Of a stretch of 64,000 nucleotides of DNA, positions 24,651 through 33,359 are shown piece by piece. Position 1 is the stretch's first letter. Each line of letters begins with the position of its first letter. The DNA lies in the NCBI RefSeq assembly GCF_041807905.1, contig NZ_JBGVSA010000003.1, positions 1 to 64,000 of the forward strand, read 5' to 3'. The notes below the pieces were generated by a model. That model made no database searches. It was given only the letters and a program-made list of their open reading frames with translations, and was not told the origin of the DNA. This stretch comes from JBGVSA01 sp041807905 (lineage in GTDB: Bacteria; Pseudomonadota; Gammaproteobacteria; Burkholderiales; Rhodocyclaceae). A program made the position numbers and the translations under genes.

Positions 24651-25586
24651 TTACAGCAGCACGTCCCGTGAGACTCCGCGTCGCTTGAGGATGCGCCGCA
24701 GTTGCGCCAGCGCTTCGAGTTGAATCTGGCGCACGCGCTCGCGGGTGAGACCCAACTGGGCGGCCAGGTCTTCGAGTGTCTGGACCTCGACATCGTCCAG
24801 GCCATAACGGTACTGGATAACGAGGCGCTGCTTGTCAGTCAATTGCGAGATCCATTCCCGGATAAGGGTTTCGACCTCATTGGTATGAATGGATGTTTCC
24901 GGGCTTTCTGCCTGGTCGTCGGCAAGCGACTCGCCGATTGAAAGATTCGGATCGATGTCCAGCGGCGCATCGAGCGAAGCGGTGTGCTCGTTCAGCGCGA
25001 GGATCGCGCGGACCTCATCCACCGGACGCTGCAGGCGCTCGGCAATCGATTCGATATTGGTGGTCGCGCCGCTGCGTGCCTCCAGTTGGCGCTGCGCACG
25101 CAGAACCTGATTCAGTTCTTTCACCACATGCACCGGTAGCCGGATCGTGCGCGACTGATTCATGATCGCGCGTTCGATGTTCTGCCGGATCCACCATGTG
25201 GCGTAGGTCGAAAAACGGAAACCCCGTTCGGGATCGAACTTTTCCAGCGCATGCATCAGGCCAAGGTTGCCCTCTTCGACCAGGTCGAGCAGCGGAATGC
25301 CACGGTTGAGGTAATGCTTGGCGATGTTGACGACCAGGCGCAGGTTGCGCTCGATCATCTTCTGGCGGGCCTCGAAATCGCCCTTGCGCACACGACGTGC
25401 AAGGGCGGCTTCTTCTTCGGCGGTGAGCAGTGGATTGACGCCGATCTCGTTCAGGTAGATCTGCGTAACGTCATTGAGGAATTCGTTTTCGGGGACGGCT
25501 GGCCGCGTTTCCGCGAACGCTTCCAGTTCCGGGGGCAGATCCGGTTCTTTGTCTTCCGCATCATCGAGGAAAGCCGGATCGAACAT
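24651..25586 (-). CDS. rpoS: RNA polymerase sigma factor RpoS
   Basis: A 311-residue group-2 sigma-70 factor for stationary phase and general stress. Region 1.2 (DVTQIYLNEIGVNPLLTAEEE) is at about 40-60. Region 2 carries RFSTYATWWIRQNIERAI near 125-142. Region 4.2 ends with LGLTRERVRQIQLEALAQLRRIL near 278-300. It is the last gene of the surE-pcm-nlpD-rpoS order, 8 bases after nlpD, the arrangement that marks rpoS in beta- and gamma-proteobacteria. In E. coli a promoter inside nlpD drives rpoS; the same is plausible here but was not located. Confidence 0.96.
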   Translation of the reverse strand: MFDPAFLDDAEDKEPDLPPELEAFAETRPAVPENEFLNDVTQIYLNEIGVNPLLTAEEEAALARRVRKGDFEARQKMIERNLRLVVNIAKHYLNRGIPLLDLVEEGNLGLMHALEKFDPERGFRFSTYATWWIRQNIERAIMNQSRTIRLPVHVVKELNQVLRAQRQLEARSGATTNIESIAERLQRPVDEVRAILALNEHTASLDAPLDIDPNLSIGESLADDQAESPETSIHTNEVETLIREWISQLTDKQRLVIQYRYGLDDVEVQTLEDLAAQLGLTRERVRQIQLEALAQLRRILKRRGVSRDVLL

Positions 25587-25594
25587 ACAAGCCC

Positions 25595-26611
25595 TCAGCG
25601 TTGGGGTAAGTACTTCGTAGGATCGACAGGTTTGCCCTGCCGGCGGATCTCGAAATGCAACATTACCCGATCGGCATCGCTGTCACCCATCGACGCGATC
25701 TTCTGGCCCTTCTGAACCGTCTGCCCTTCTTTTACGAGAATTTCCTTGTTGTGCGCGTACGCACTCAGAAAGGCGTTGTTGTGCCTGATGATGACGAGGT
25801 TTCCGTAACCGCGCAAGCTCGAACCGACATAAAGCACCGTACCTGCCCCTGCGGCCATGATCGGCTGTCCCGCCGAGCCCGCAATATCGACACCCTTGTT
25901 GGTCGTGTCGTTGAAGGTGGCGACGACCTTGCCCGTCGCGGGCCACATCCATTCAATCCCGTCGTCGCCCGAGGCCGTCGCGGGCGGCTCATCCGCCTTG
26001 GTGGCCGCTGCCGAAGGAGCGCCCGCCACCGATGCAGGCGCGGCGACAGCCGGTACGGCCGGCGCCACCGATGGAGCGGGCAACGGCGGCGTCCCCGTCT
26101 GAACATCGTTCCACGCCTGCTGCGAATATGCCACTCGACCACCGCGCGGCGTCGACTTGGTCGAGGCGTCCGGCGTCGCGACGGAAGGCGATCCGGCGGG
26201 TGCCGGCGTCGAGGACATCCCCTCGATGGGACGCACCTCGATGCTCGGCGCTTTCACGACATTGACGTTGCTGCTGTCGGGCGGCGTGATGCGCAATTCC
26301 TGGCCAACCTCGATGACAGCCGCATTCGACAGATTATTCCAGGCCGCCACGTCGGCGAACGTCTGTCCGTATTCGCGCGCGATGCTGTAGAGCGTCTCGC
26401 CGCGCTTGACGATGTGGTAACCGGGGCGAGCCGTCGGCGGCACCACGGGCGGCGTGACAGCGGTACTCGCTGCGGCGACTCCCCCAGGGCCGCGAGTTTC
26501 GACCGGAGCCTTCGGCGCCGAGCTGGCGCAGGCGGCCAGAAGGCCCGCCAAGACAATCGGCACCCACAAGCGCGATGCGCCGCGCACGATATTCAGGCTG
26601 TCGAGATTCAT
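25595..26611 (-). CDS. nlpD: NlpD-like lipoprotein (LysM + degenerate M23 peptidase domain)
   Basis: A 338-residue envelope lipoprotein. A lipobox at about 25-28 (GLLAAC) is followed by a LysM domain (YHIVKRGETLYSIAREYG, about 65-82), a low-complexity Ala/Pro linker and a C-terminal M23 domain (about 225-335). The first zinc-binding motif reads NKGVD where active LytM enzymes have H-x-x-x-D. This fits NlpD as a non-catalytic activator of the amidase AmiC in daughter-cell separation. The start at 26611 gives a clean signal peptide. Confidence 0.93.
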   Translation of the reverse strand: MNLDSLNIVRGASRLWVPIVLAGLLAACASSAPKAPVETRGPGGVAAASTAVTPPVVPPTARPGYHIVKRGETLYSIAREYGQTFADVAAWNNLSNAAVIEVGQELRITPPDSSNVNVVKAPSIEVRPIEGMSSTPAPAGSPSVATPDASTKSTPRGGRVAYSQQAWNDVQTGTPPLPAPSVAPAVPAVAAPASVAGAPSAAATKADEPPATASGDDGIEWMWPATGKVVATFNDTTNKGVDIAGSAGQPIMAAGAGTVLYVGSSLRGYGNLVIIRHNNAFLSAYAHNKEILVKEGQTVQKGQKIASMGDSDADRVMLHFEIRRQGKPVDPTKYLPQR

Positions 26612-26621
26612 GCTTTTCCGT

Positions 26622-27284
26622 TCATTCCGTTCCAGGCAGGAGCGGTACGAACCGTACCGCATCCAGACGCGTTTCACGCACCGTACCGTTGGCATTCTTT
26701 TCGACCAGCAGGATCACCTGGTCCGCGTTGCCCAGCGGCATCACCAGGCGCCCACCCGGCGCCAGTTGCTGCAACAGCGCATGCGGCACCGAAGCAGACG
26801 CCGCCGCAAGGATGATCGAATCGAAAGGCGCCACTTCGGGCAAGCCGACGCTGCCATCGGCATGCTTGAGTCGAACATTGGGCAGACGCAGCGGCCGAAG
26901 GTTCTCTCGCGCCTTGGCGAGCAGCTTGGCGATGCGTTCGACCGCATAGACGTCGGACGCCATGTAGGACAGCACGGCGGCCTGATAGCCACAGCCGGCG
27001 CCGACCTCCAGCGTCTTGCCCAGCGCTCGCCCGCCGGCAGCGAGCAGTTCGATCATGCGGGCGACGACGAAAGGTTGCGATATGGTTTGCTGGAAGCCCA
27101 GCGGCAACGCGGTGTCTTCATAGGCGCGCGAGGCCAGCGCCTCTTCGACGAACGCGTGGCGCGGCACCTGATGCATCGCGGAAAGCACTTGCTCGTCGCG
27201 GATACCCTGCTCGCGCAAGCGCTCGATCATCCGGGTCCGTGTGCGGGCCGAGGTCATGCCCGAACCTTGCAATTTGGTCATCAT
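26622..27284 (-). CDS. pcm: Protein-L-isoaspartate O-methyltransferase
   Basis: A 220-residue SAM-dependent enzyme that methylates isoaspartyl residues in aged proteins and starts their repair. The PCMT substrate segment VPRHAFVEEALASRAYEDTALPLGFQQTISQP (shortened: LGFQQTISQP near residues 62-71) and SAM motif I LEVGAGCGYQAAVLS near 90-104 are present. It overlaps surE by four bases at its start. A shorter start at residue 10 (MTSARTRT) is possible. Confidence 0.95.
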   Translation of the reverse strand: MMTKLQGSGMTSARTRTRMIERLREQGIRDEQVLSAMHQVPRHAFVEEALASRAYEDTALPLGFQQTISQPFVVARMIELLAAGGRALGKTLEVGAGCGYQAAVLSYMASDVYAVERIAKLLAKARENLRPLRLPNVRLKHADGSVGLPEVAPFDSIILAAASASVPHALLQQLAPGGRLVMPLGNADQVILLVEKNANGTVRETRLDAVRFVPLLPGTE

Positions 27285-28024
27285 CGTGACAGCCAGCGGG
27301 TAACGTGGCCGATGCGAGCCACCTGTGTGAGGTCGATCTGTAGCGGCGTCACCGATACGTAGCCATCGGCCACGGCATGGAAATCGGTACCATCGCCGGC
27401 GTCCTGCGCGGGCCCGGCCGCACCGACCCAGAAAATGGTCTCCCCGCGAGGATTCCGGTCCCGCACGACCGGTTCAGCGCGATGACGGCGCCCCAGGCGG
27501 GTGGTCTGGAAGCCTTTGACCTCCTGCAAGGGCACATCGGGGACATTGACGTTCAGCAGCCACGGCTCGTCCAGCGGCTGCGCCATGAAGCGCTCCACCA
27601 ATTGGCGGGCCACCACGGCAGCCGTTTCGAAGCGGGAAGCGTTGCGTCCCACCAGCGATACGGCAATCGACGGCACGCCAAGCAGATGCCCTTCGGTCGC
27701 GGCCGCCACAGTGCCTGAGTAGATCGTGTCATCACCCATGTTGGCGCCATGGTTCACGCCCGACACCACCATGTCCGGCTGGTGATCGAGCATGCCCGTC
27801 ACCGCCAGGTGGACGCAGTCGGTAGGCGTGCCGTTCACGTAATAAAAGCCGTTGGGCGCCTGTCGCAATTGCAGCGGGCGATCGAGCGTCAGCGAATTGC
27901 TTGCACCGCTGCGGTCGCGCTCGGGCGCTACGACGGTAATGTCGGCCACCTTCGACAATTCGAGCGCCAGCGCTTCGATGCCGGGGGCAAAATATCCGTC
28001 GTCGTTACTCAGGAGAATGCGCAT
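27281..28024 (-). CDS. surE: 5'-nucleotidase SurE
   Basis: A 247-residue metal-dependent nucleoside monophosphatase and exopolyphosphatase linked to stationary-phase survival. The N-terminus MRILLSNDDGYFAPGI contains the metal-binding Asp pair. SGVNHGANMGDDTIYSGTVAAA near residues 93-114 supplies the Asn/His part of the site. First gene of surE-pcm-nlpD-rpoS. Confidence 0.96.
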   Translation of the reverse strand: MRILLSNDDGYFAPGIEALALELSKVADITVVAPERDRSGASNSLTLDRPLQLRQAPNGFYYVNGTPTDCVHLAVTGMLDHQPDMVVSGVNHGANMGDDTIYSGTVAAATEGHLLGVPSIAVSLVGRNASRFETAAVVARQLVERFMAQPLDEPWLLNVNVPDVPLQEVKGFQTTRLGRRHRAEPVVRDRNPRGETIFWVGAAGPAQDAGDGTDFHAVADGYVSVTPLQIDLTQVARIGHVTRWLSR

Positions 28025-28743
28025 CTTGGGTAGATCGGGGTTGCGGGCGCAAACGGCATAAGGTAGCGGATTGAAGCCGAAGATCCTTATGTGAAATCAG
28101 TGACATACTGATTTCGCTGGCGATTCGCGCAAAGCGGGATTTTATCTGATCGGCGCCCGCCCACCAAGGACGCCCACCGCTTTGCGGGCAACGTCAGTCG
28201 GCGCTGGGCGGCCGGCGCCAGACCACGGAAGACTCGCCCTTCCCGAATGGCCGCGACGGTCATGAAGAGAACAGCGCCAAATGCTGCAGCGGTCTCTTGC
28301 GGGCAGACTCGTTTCGCGGACAGAGCCGGTCAAGCCTCTTTTGCTGCCCTGCGACAACAACGCGACGGCCGGGGTCGGGTCTGGCCGTTTCGATACGCCA
28401 GCACTGCCACACACGCCCCCGTCGCATGCCATGCCGTTGTCGTGCTTCGTCGTCGCCGCGACGCCTTCCGATGCAAGGATCGAATCCCGCGAATGTCCAT
28501 ACCCGGGAACACCACAACCGTCGTGGCATGTTCTTCCCGGCCTCCTCGCCTCGCTAGACAGGGCCACGCGCGCGACAACGGCCCCGCCGGCACCCCGCAT
28601 TTCTACGACTGCCCAATCGCGCCCATTTCATGATTTGTGCGTTTTCACCTACTAGACTCCATTACGACTCAGCGTCCGTGGGCGGTCTCCCGGCATGGGG
28701 CCGGGAATCGCATTCCTCTCAACGTCGTGCAAGGGAGATGCAA
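28025..28743. other. Gene-poor stretch of about 720 bp
   Basis: No convincing gene was found between surE and the lipoprotein gene. Several frames are open on both strands, as expected at high G+C, but none has a family motif, normal amino-acid balance or ribosome site. No tRNA, tmRNA, RNase P or 6S pattern was recognised. It must hold the divergent promoters of surE and the lipoprotein gene, and may include decayed coding sequence. Confidence 0.5.
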
Positions 28744-29187
28744 ATGGCGATCAGCTTCCGTTCTCGTTTTGCCGCCCCGCTGGTGGCGCTCGTGGTGACC
28801 GCATGCGCGGCGCCGGGACCTCAACCGGATCAACTGATGATCCGCAAGGGCGTGATCGAGCAGATCACGCCGACGCAGATTCAGAGTTCGCAGCACATGG
28901 GTGTGGGCGCCGTGGTCGGCGGCATCGCCGGCGTCGGCCTCGGCAGTCTGATCGGCAGCGGCACCGGGCGTGACGTCGCCATGGTTGCCGGCGCGATCGG
29001 CGGCACCATGGCTGGCGCCGAAGCTCAACGCCGTTTCGAGACCCCGATTTCGGGCCAGCAGATATTCGTGCGGCTGGGTAGCGGCGTCCTCGTCGAGGTC
29101 ACCCAACCGACCGATCTGGGCCTGCGCGTAGGGCAGAACGTCTTCGTACAAGGCAACGGCGAGTCGGCACGCGTCATACCTCAATAA
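28744..29187 (+). CDS. Glycine-zipper outer-membrane lipoprotein (SlyB/PcpA-like)
   Basis: A 147-residue lipoprotein with signal peptide and lipobox VVTAC (Cys near residue 20). A glycine zipper at about 50-95 (VGGIAGVGLGSLIGSGTGRD and AGAIGGTMAGAEAQ) is typical of the SlyB/OsmB group. A small beta-rich C-terminal segment follows (QQIFVRLGSGVLVEVTQP). AAGGGAG (28731-28737) is best spaced for the ATG at 28744; an ATG at 28738 is in the same frame. Related proteins stabilise the outer membrane under stress. The specific role is unknown. Confidence 0.88.
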   Translation: MAISFRSRFAAPLVALVVTACAAPGPQPDQLMIRKGVIEQITPTQIQSSQHMGVGAVVGGIAGVGLGSLIGSGTGRDVAMVAGAIGGTMAGAEAQRRFETPISGQQIFVRLGSGVLVEVTQPTDLGLRVGQNVFVQGNGESARVIPQ

Positions 29188-29404
29188 GTCCGCCATTGAG
29201 GCATCCGGGCGCGGATCTGCCATGCCTGCGCGGCACGCACGGTCCGCGACCGTCGCCTGGCCCGCCTGACATTGTCCTGACGCGGCAGGAACGGCGGCCC
29301 ATGGACCAGGCCCGGCGCGGCAACGCCGTGCCGGGCGACCTCATCTCACCGCATGTCGACGGCTTACGCACCACGTGCCGGCAATCGCCCCACGCAAGTG
29401 CGCG
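29188..29404. other. Non-coding stretch before the integrase relic
   Basis: Nothing recognisable was seen between the lipoprotein gene and the integrase relic. With the relic, it makes a gap of about 430 bp up to the tRNA gene. Confidence 0.4.
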
Positions 29405-29565
29405 GGCGCGCGTAGTCGGCGCGTGAGCGATCCTGCAACACCCCCGCCCGCATCAATGTCAGCCCCGGTTGCTCGCGCCCAAGCCTCGGCTGCCGCCTTG
29501 GTCGAGTGCGTTTTTGTGATAGGCTTGGCGCCCTCGCGACGGACTCGGGGCGCTCGTACCTCCAT
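29405..29565 (-). pseudogene. Frameshifted N-terminal relic of a tyrosine recombinase (integrase)
   Basis: On the minus strand one frame reads ...RVRREGAKPITKTHSTKAAAEAWARATGADIDAG (key parts ITKTHSTK and AAAEAWAR). The next frame continues GVLQDRSRADYA. Joined across the G-rich run near 29443-29447 these reproduce the N-terminal SAM-like domain of phage-type integrases, roughly K-T-F-x-T-K-x-x-A-x-x-W-A ... G-V-x-x-D-R-S. The catalytic domain is missing. It ends 54 bases from a tRNA-Arg gene, a common integration target. The resemblance is from memory and needs a search. Confidence 0.55.
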
Positions 29566-29618
29566 CGGTTTCGGACGCTGCGGCGAGTTATCACGCTGCG
29601 CCGCCCGTTGCTTGGCCT

Positions 29619-29693
29619 CCCGCCGTAGTTCAATGGATAGAACGGCCGCCTCCTAAGCGGCAAATACAGGTTCGATTCCTGTCGGAGGGACCA
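29619..29693 (+). tRNA. tRNA-Arg (anticodon CCT)
   Basis: A complete cloverleaf: D-arm GTTC/GAAC, anticodon arm GCCGC-CTCCTAA-GCGGC with anticodon CCT, four-base variable loop, T-arm ACAGG-TTCGATT-CCTGT and an encoded CCA end. It reads AGG codons. The acceptor stem CCCGCCG/CGGAGGG has one G-A mismatch at pair 4-69 and begins with C, both unusual. An integrase relic lies just upstream. Confidence 0.9.
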
Positions 29694-29803
29694 GCCACTC
29701 TGGTCCATCGCGGCCGACATCCATTTCCCCACACACAGACGTAGCCGCCGGGCTTTCGGAGCTGCGCGCGGCTTGGTATGGTCTGCCTCCCGACACCATC
29801 TGG

Positions 29804-31450
29804 ATGCTTCCCATGGAAGCCATAGAGATCGCGCTGGCCATGCTGCTGGCGGTCGTTGCCAGCAGCATGGTCGTTCGCATGCTGCCGTGGCCACTGCCCG
29901 TTCCGCTCGTACAGATCGGGTTGGGAGCGGTGATCGCGGGGGTATTCAATCACGGCGTGTCCTTGCAGCCGGGGGTGTTCTTCCTGCTCTTCCTGCCACC
30001 GCTGCTTTTCCTGGATGGCTGGCGCATCCCCAAGGAAGGCCTGCTGCGCGACAAGCTGTCGATCATCGAACTGGCCTTCGGGCTGGTGTTCTTCACGGTA
30101 TTGGGCCTGGGCTATTTCATCCACTGGATGATCCCGTCCATGCCGCTACCCATGGCATTTGCGCTGGCCGCCATCATTTCGCCGACCGATCCGGTTGCCG
30201 TGTCGGCCATCACTTCGCGCGTGCCGATCCCCAAGCGCATCATGCACGTGCTCGAAGGCGAGTCGTTGCTGAACGATGCCAGCGGTCTGGTGGCGTTCCG
30301 TTTCGCGGTGGCCGCTGCCGTCACAGGGACGTTTTCACTCGGATCGGCCGCGTTGTCGTTCGTCTGGGTAGCGGTCGCCGGACTGGCCGTCGGTGCGGTC
30401 TTCACCTGGGCGGTGGCAAAAGGCAAGGACCTTTTCATGCACCGCTACGGCGAAGAGCCGGGCCCGCAGATCTTGCTCAACCTGCTGATTCCGTTCGGTG
30501 CCTACGGGCTGGCCGAACACATCCACGCCTCGGGCATTCTCGCCGCCGTTTCGGCTGGCGTGACGATGAGCTACGTCGAGCTTTCCGGCCGAGCGCTGGC
30601 CACCACGCGGGTACAGCGCGTCGCTGTCTGGAACACGCTGCAATTTGCACTCAACGGGATCATGTTCGTGCTGCTGGGCGAGCAATTGCCGCAGATATTC
30701 CGCGGCGCCGTGGCGGTGGTGGAATCCACCGGCCATCATAACCCATGGCTTCTGCTGGCCTACGCGCTGGCCATCAACATCGCACTGGCGGCACTGCGAT
30801 TCGCATGGGTGTGGGGTTCGCTGTGGGTCGGCCGGCGCATTGCGCTGCGGCGCGGAAGGACGGCGCCGGAGCCGTCCCTCCGGCTCACGCTGGCGGTATC
30901 GCTCGCCGGCGTACGGGGCGCAATCACACTGGCCGGCGTGCTGACGCTGCCCCTGATGACCGCCGACGACCTGCCCCTGCCGGCACGCGATCTGGCGATC
31001 TTTCTCGCGGCCAGCGTGATCATCCTCTCGCTGGTGATGGCGAGCATTGGCCTGCCTCGCCTGCTGCGCGATCTGGGCGTGCCGGTCGAAAACGAAAACC
31101 ACGCCGAGGAAGACCTGGCGAGCCAGGCCTCGCGCCGTGCCGCGGCCAAGGCCATCGAACAGAGCCTGCACGAACTCGTTGGCAGCAACCCCCACGCCGA
31201 TCCCCAGTTGTACACATCGGTCGCCGATCGTCTGATCGCCGGCCTCGCACTGCAGGCCGAAGGCGCGACCGAAGGAGAGGTGGACGCGGCGCTGCTGCGC
31301 GAACAGGCCCGGATCGAAGCCGTCATGCGCCTGGCCGCCATCCGGGCCTCACGCGAGGAGCTCTTCCGGCTGGCGCGGGCGAGCATCATTTCGGACGACG
31401 TCTGCATGGCCGCTGTGCGACGCCTGGACATGCAGGAAGCGCGCCTCTGA
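29804..31450 (+). CDS. CPA1-family Na+/H+ antiporter (NhaP-type)
   Basis: A 548-residue membrane protein with about 12 helices in the first 430 residues and a cytoplasmic helical tail of about 120. The core ion-binding segment AAIISPTDPVAVSAI is near residues 122-136 and EGESLLNDASGLVAFRFAV near 150-168. VRGAITLAGVLTLPL is near 371. It should exchange Na+ or K+ for H+. The start is either 29804 or 29813 (MEAIEIALAM); neither has a clear ribosome site. It directly follows the tRNA-Arg gene. Confidence 0.92.
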   Translation: MLPMEAIEIALAMLLAVVASSMVVRMLPWPLPVPLVQIGLGAVIAGVFNHGVSLQPGVFFLLFLPPLLFLDGWRIPKEGLLRDKLSIIELAFGLVFFTVLGLGYFIHWMIPSMPLPMAFALAAIISPTDPVAVSAITSRVPIPKRIMHVLEGESLLNDASGLVAFRFAVAAAVTGTFSLGSAALSFVWVAVAGLAVGAVFTWAVAKGKDLFMHRYGEEPGPQILLNLLIPFGAYGLAEHIHASGILAAVSAGVTMSYVELSGRALATTRVQRVAVWNTLQFALNGIMFVLLGEQLPQIFRGAVAVVESTGHHNPWLLLAYALAINIALAALRFAWVWGSLWVGRRIALRRGRTAPEPSLRLTLAVSLAGVRGAITLAGVLTLPLMTADDLPLPARDLAIFLAASVIILSLVMASIGLPRLLRDLGVPVENENHAEEDLASQASRRAAAKAIEQSLHELVGSNPHADPQLYTSVADRLIAGLALQAEGATEGEVDAALLREQARIEAVMRLAAIRASREELFRLARASIISDDVCMAAVRRLDMQEARL

Positions 31451-31563
31451 CGGCATCCAGTTGTGGCGCATCTTGAACTCACGGACGATCGCCCACACTA
31501 AGCAAAGGTGCGCCCCCCCGGCGCGCCTGCGGCACCACCGATCAACGAGCTGGATCGATAACC

Positions 31564-32649
31564 ATGCCCCTTCCCCTGTTTCGGCGCGCCGCTCTCGGCG
31601 AGCACCCCGACTCGCCCCAATGGGCCGCCGGACGCTTCCACAACACCACGCCCCGCCCGGCGAACGCGCCCAAACCGGGCGGCAAGGTGATGTGGGATTT
31701 CTTCTTCAACAAGCCCGACTTCACGGTTCCGTCGGCACCGATTCCTGTGCATGCGCTCACGAGAGCCGAACTGGACGCCGCGCCCGATCGCAGTCTGTAT
31801 CGCCTCGGCCACTCGACACTGTTGACGAAGTTGCGCGGCGGCTGGTGGATCACCGATCCGGTGTTCGCTGAACGCGCCTCACCCATTCCGTTCTTCGGGC
31901 CCAAGCGCTTTCACGCACCGCCCATCGCGCTCGACGAGCTTCCGCGTTTGAGGGGCGTGATCCTTTCGCACGACCATTACGATCACCTCGACTACGCGGC
32001 CATCAAGGCGCTGGCGGATCGTGCGGATATCTTTCTGTCGCCGCTCGGCGTGGGCGACCGACTCATCGATTGGGGCGTGCCGCGCGACAAGGTGCACCAG
32101 TTCGACTGGTGGGAGGGAATCGAGATCAATGGCTTGCGGCTCACCGCCACGCCTGCGCAGCACTTCTCCGGACGCAGCCTGAGCGACGGCAACCGCACGC
32201 TGTGGGCGTCATGGGTGATCGACGATGGCGGCATGCGCATCTTCTTCAGCGGGGACAGCGGCTATTTCGACGGCTTCGCCCGGATCGGCGAAGTCTTCGG
32301 CCCCTTCGACGTCACGCTGATGGAAACCGGCGCCTACAACGTCAACTGGCCGTACGTGCACATGCAGCCCGAAGAAACCGTGCAGGCACATATCGATCTG
32401 CGCGGAGGCTGGTTGCTGCCGATCCACAACGGCACCTTCGATCTGGCGATGCACGCCTGGTACGAGCCCTTCGAACGCGTGCTGCAGATCGCCGCTGAAC
32501 ATTCGGTTGAGGTCGCCACGCCACGGATGGGGGAACGTATCGACCTACTCGCACCGCATACCGGCGAACGCTGGTGGCGTGCCGTACGGACTCAAGCTGC
32601 GCCCGCGGCCAAGACCCCTGCTTACGCCCGCTGCCCCACGTCGGATTGA
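31564..32649 (+). CDS. MBL-fold metallo-hydrolase (UlaG/NAPE-PLD-like)
   Basis: A 361-residue metallo-beta-lactamase-fold enzyme. The zinc-binding motif SHDHYDHLD is near residues 139-147, a further His in TPAQHFSGR near 199, Asp in SGDSGYFDGF near 228 and His in PIHNGTFDL near 284. YRLGHSTLLTKL near residue 79 is typical of the UlaG/NAPE-PLD branch. No signal peptide. Substrate cannot be predicted: relatives cleave phosphodiesters of N-acyl ethanolamine lipids or sugar lactones. Confidence 0.88.
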   Translation: MPLPLFRRAALGEHPDSPQWAAGRFHNTTPRPANAPKPGGKVMWDFFFNKPDFTVPSAPIPVHALTRAELDAAPDRSLYRLGHSTLLTKLRGGWWITDPVFAERASPIPFFGPKRFHAPPIALDELPRLRGVILSHDHYDHLDYAAIKALADRADIFLSPLGVGDRLIDWGVPRDKVHQFDWWEGIEINGLRLTATPAQHFSGRSLSDGNRTLWASWVIDDGGMRIFFSGDSGYFDGFARIGEVFGPFDVTLMETGAYNVNWPYVHMQPEETVQAHIDLRGGWLLPIHNGTFDLAMHAWYEPFERVLQIAAEHSVEVATPRMGERIDLLAPHTGERWWRAVRTQAAPAAKTPAYARCPTSD

Positions 32650-32665
32650 TCGTCCGCCGCGCGGG

Positions 32666-32890
32666 TCAGGGGCGCGGCCAGATCCACGCGAGGGCCGCGA
32701 TGACCAGCACCACGGCGATCAGCAGGATCGGCGTTAGCGCCAGCTTCAGCAGACGAGCCTGCATGCGCGCGCGGAGCGCTTCGCAAGGCGACGGAGCGCC
32801 TGCGGACAGACTGTCGTCGCGCTCGCGCGGCGCGCTGGCGAAGTGCGCGTTCGCCCCGGACTGGGCATCTCTACCGGAATCAGCATTCAT
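32666..32890 (-). CDS. Small single-pass membrane protein of unknown function
   Basis: A 74-residue ORF with a polar N-terminal half and one strong C-terminal hydrophobic helix (about 50-70, LALTPILLIAVVLVIAALAW). It is convergent with the metallo-hydrolase gene and ends 16 bases from it. A GAGG sits about 10 bases before the start. No family was recognised. The well-formed helix and ribosome site favour a real gene, but confidence is moderate. Confidence 0.5.
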   Translation of the reverse strand: MNADSGRDAQSGANAHFASAPRERDDSLSAGAPSPCEALRARMQARLLKLALTPILLIAVVLVIAALAWIWPRP

Positions 32891-33359
32891 GTGTGCGGCG
32901 CCTCATCTTCCAACGGGCGCATTGGTATTTGTCTTCTCGTGCATCGATCATGCGCACGACGCGCGGTGCGCCGCAACTGGCGCACAACCTATCGCGCGTG
33001 TCTTTTGTCACTACTCGCCGCGCATTTCGTGCAACCCACCGACTGCTCGGTGAGCAAACGTTAGTTTGCGGCATGCCCACCGGCGCACGGCCCGCCCCAA
33101 ACGGGTGATCAGCGGCCCCACAACAGCGCCGCCCTTGGCTCGATTGACCAAAAGTCATCATGTCAACCAATGCTCACCTGCGTTTGAGAGAACGTTCTTC
33201 TTTATTACAAACAAGCGCTTATAGGCGGACAACGTACTGAGCGCCAAGCCCGTGGCACGTGGAATGGCTCGTGGATGCATGGGCTGGAACGCGATTCGCA
33301 ATTCCCCTGTCGAGCGACGTCGGCGTCAACGCCGTCATCCGCACAGGAATCTGCCTCGC
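32891..33359. other. Gene-poor stretch of about 470 bp
   Basis: No gene or RNA was recognised. The segment near 33170-33230 is AT-rich relative to its surroundings and probably holds the promoter of the amidohydrolase operon beginning at 33360. Confidence 0.45.

Noticed and set aside
28142..28600. 152-codon minus-strand frame in the surE upstream gap
   Set aside because: Unbalanced composition, no motif, no ribosome site and five other overlapping open frames in the same place.
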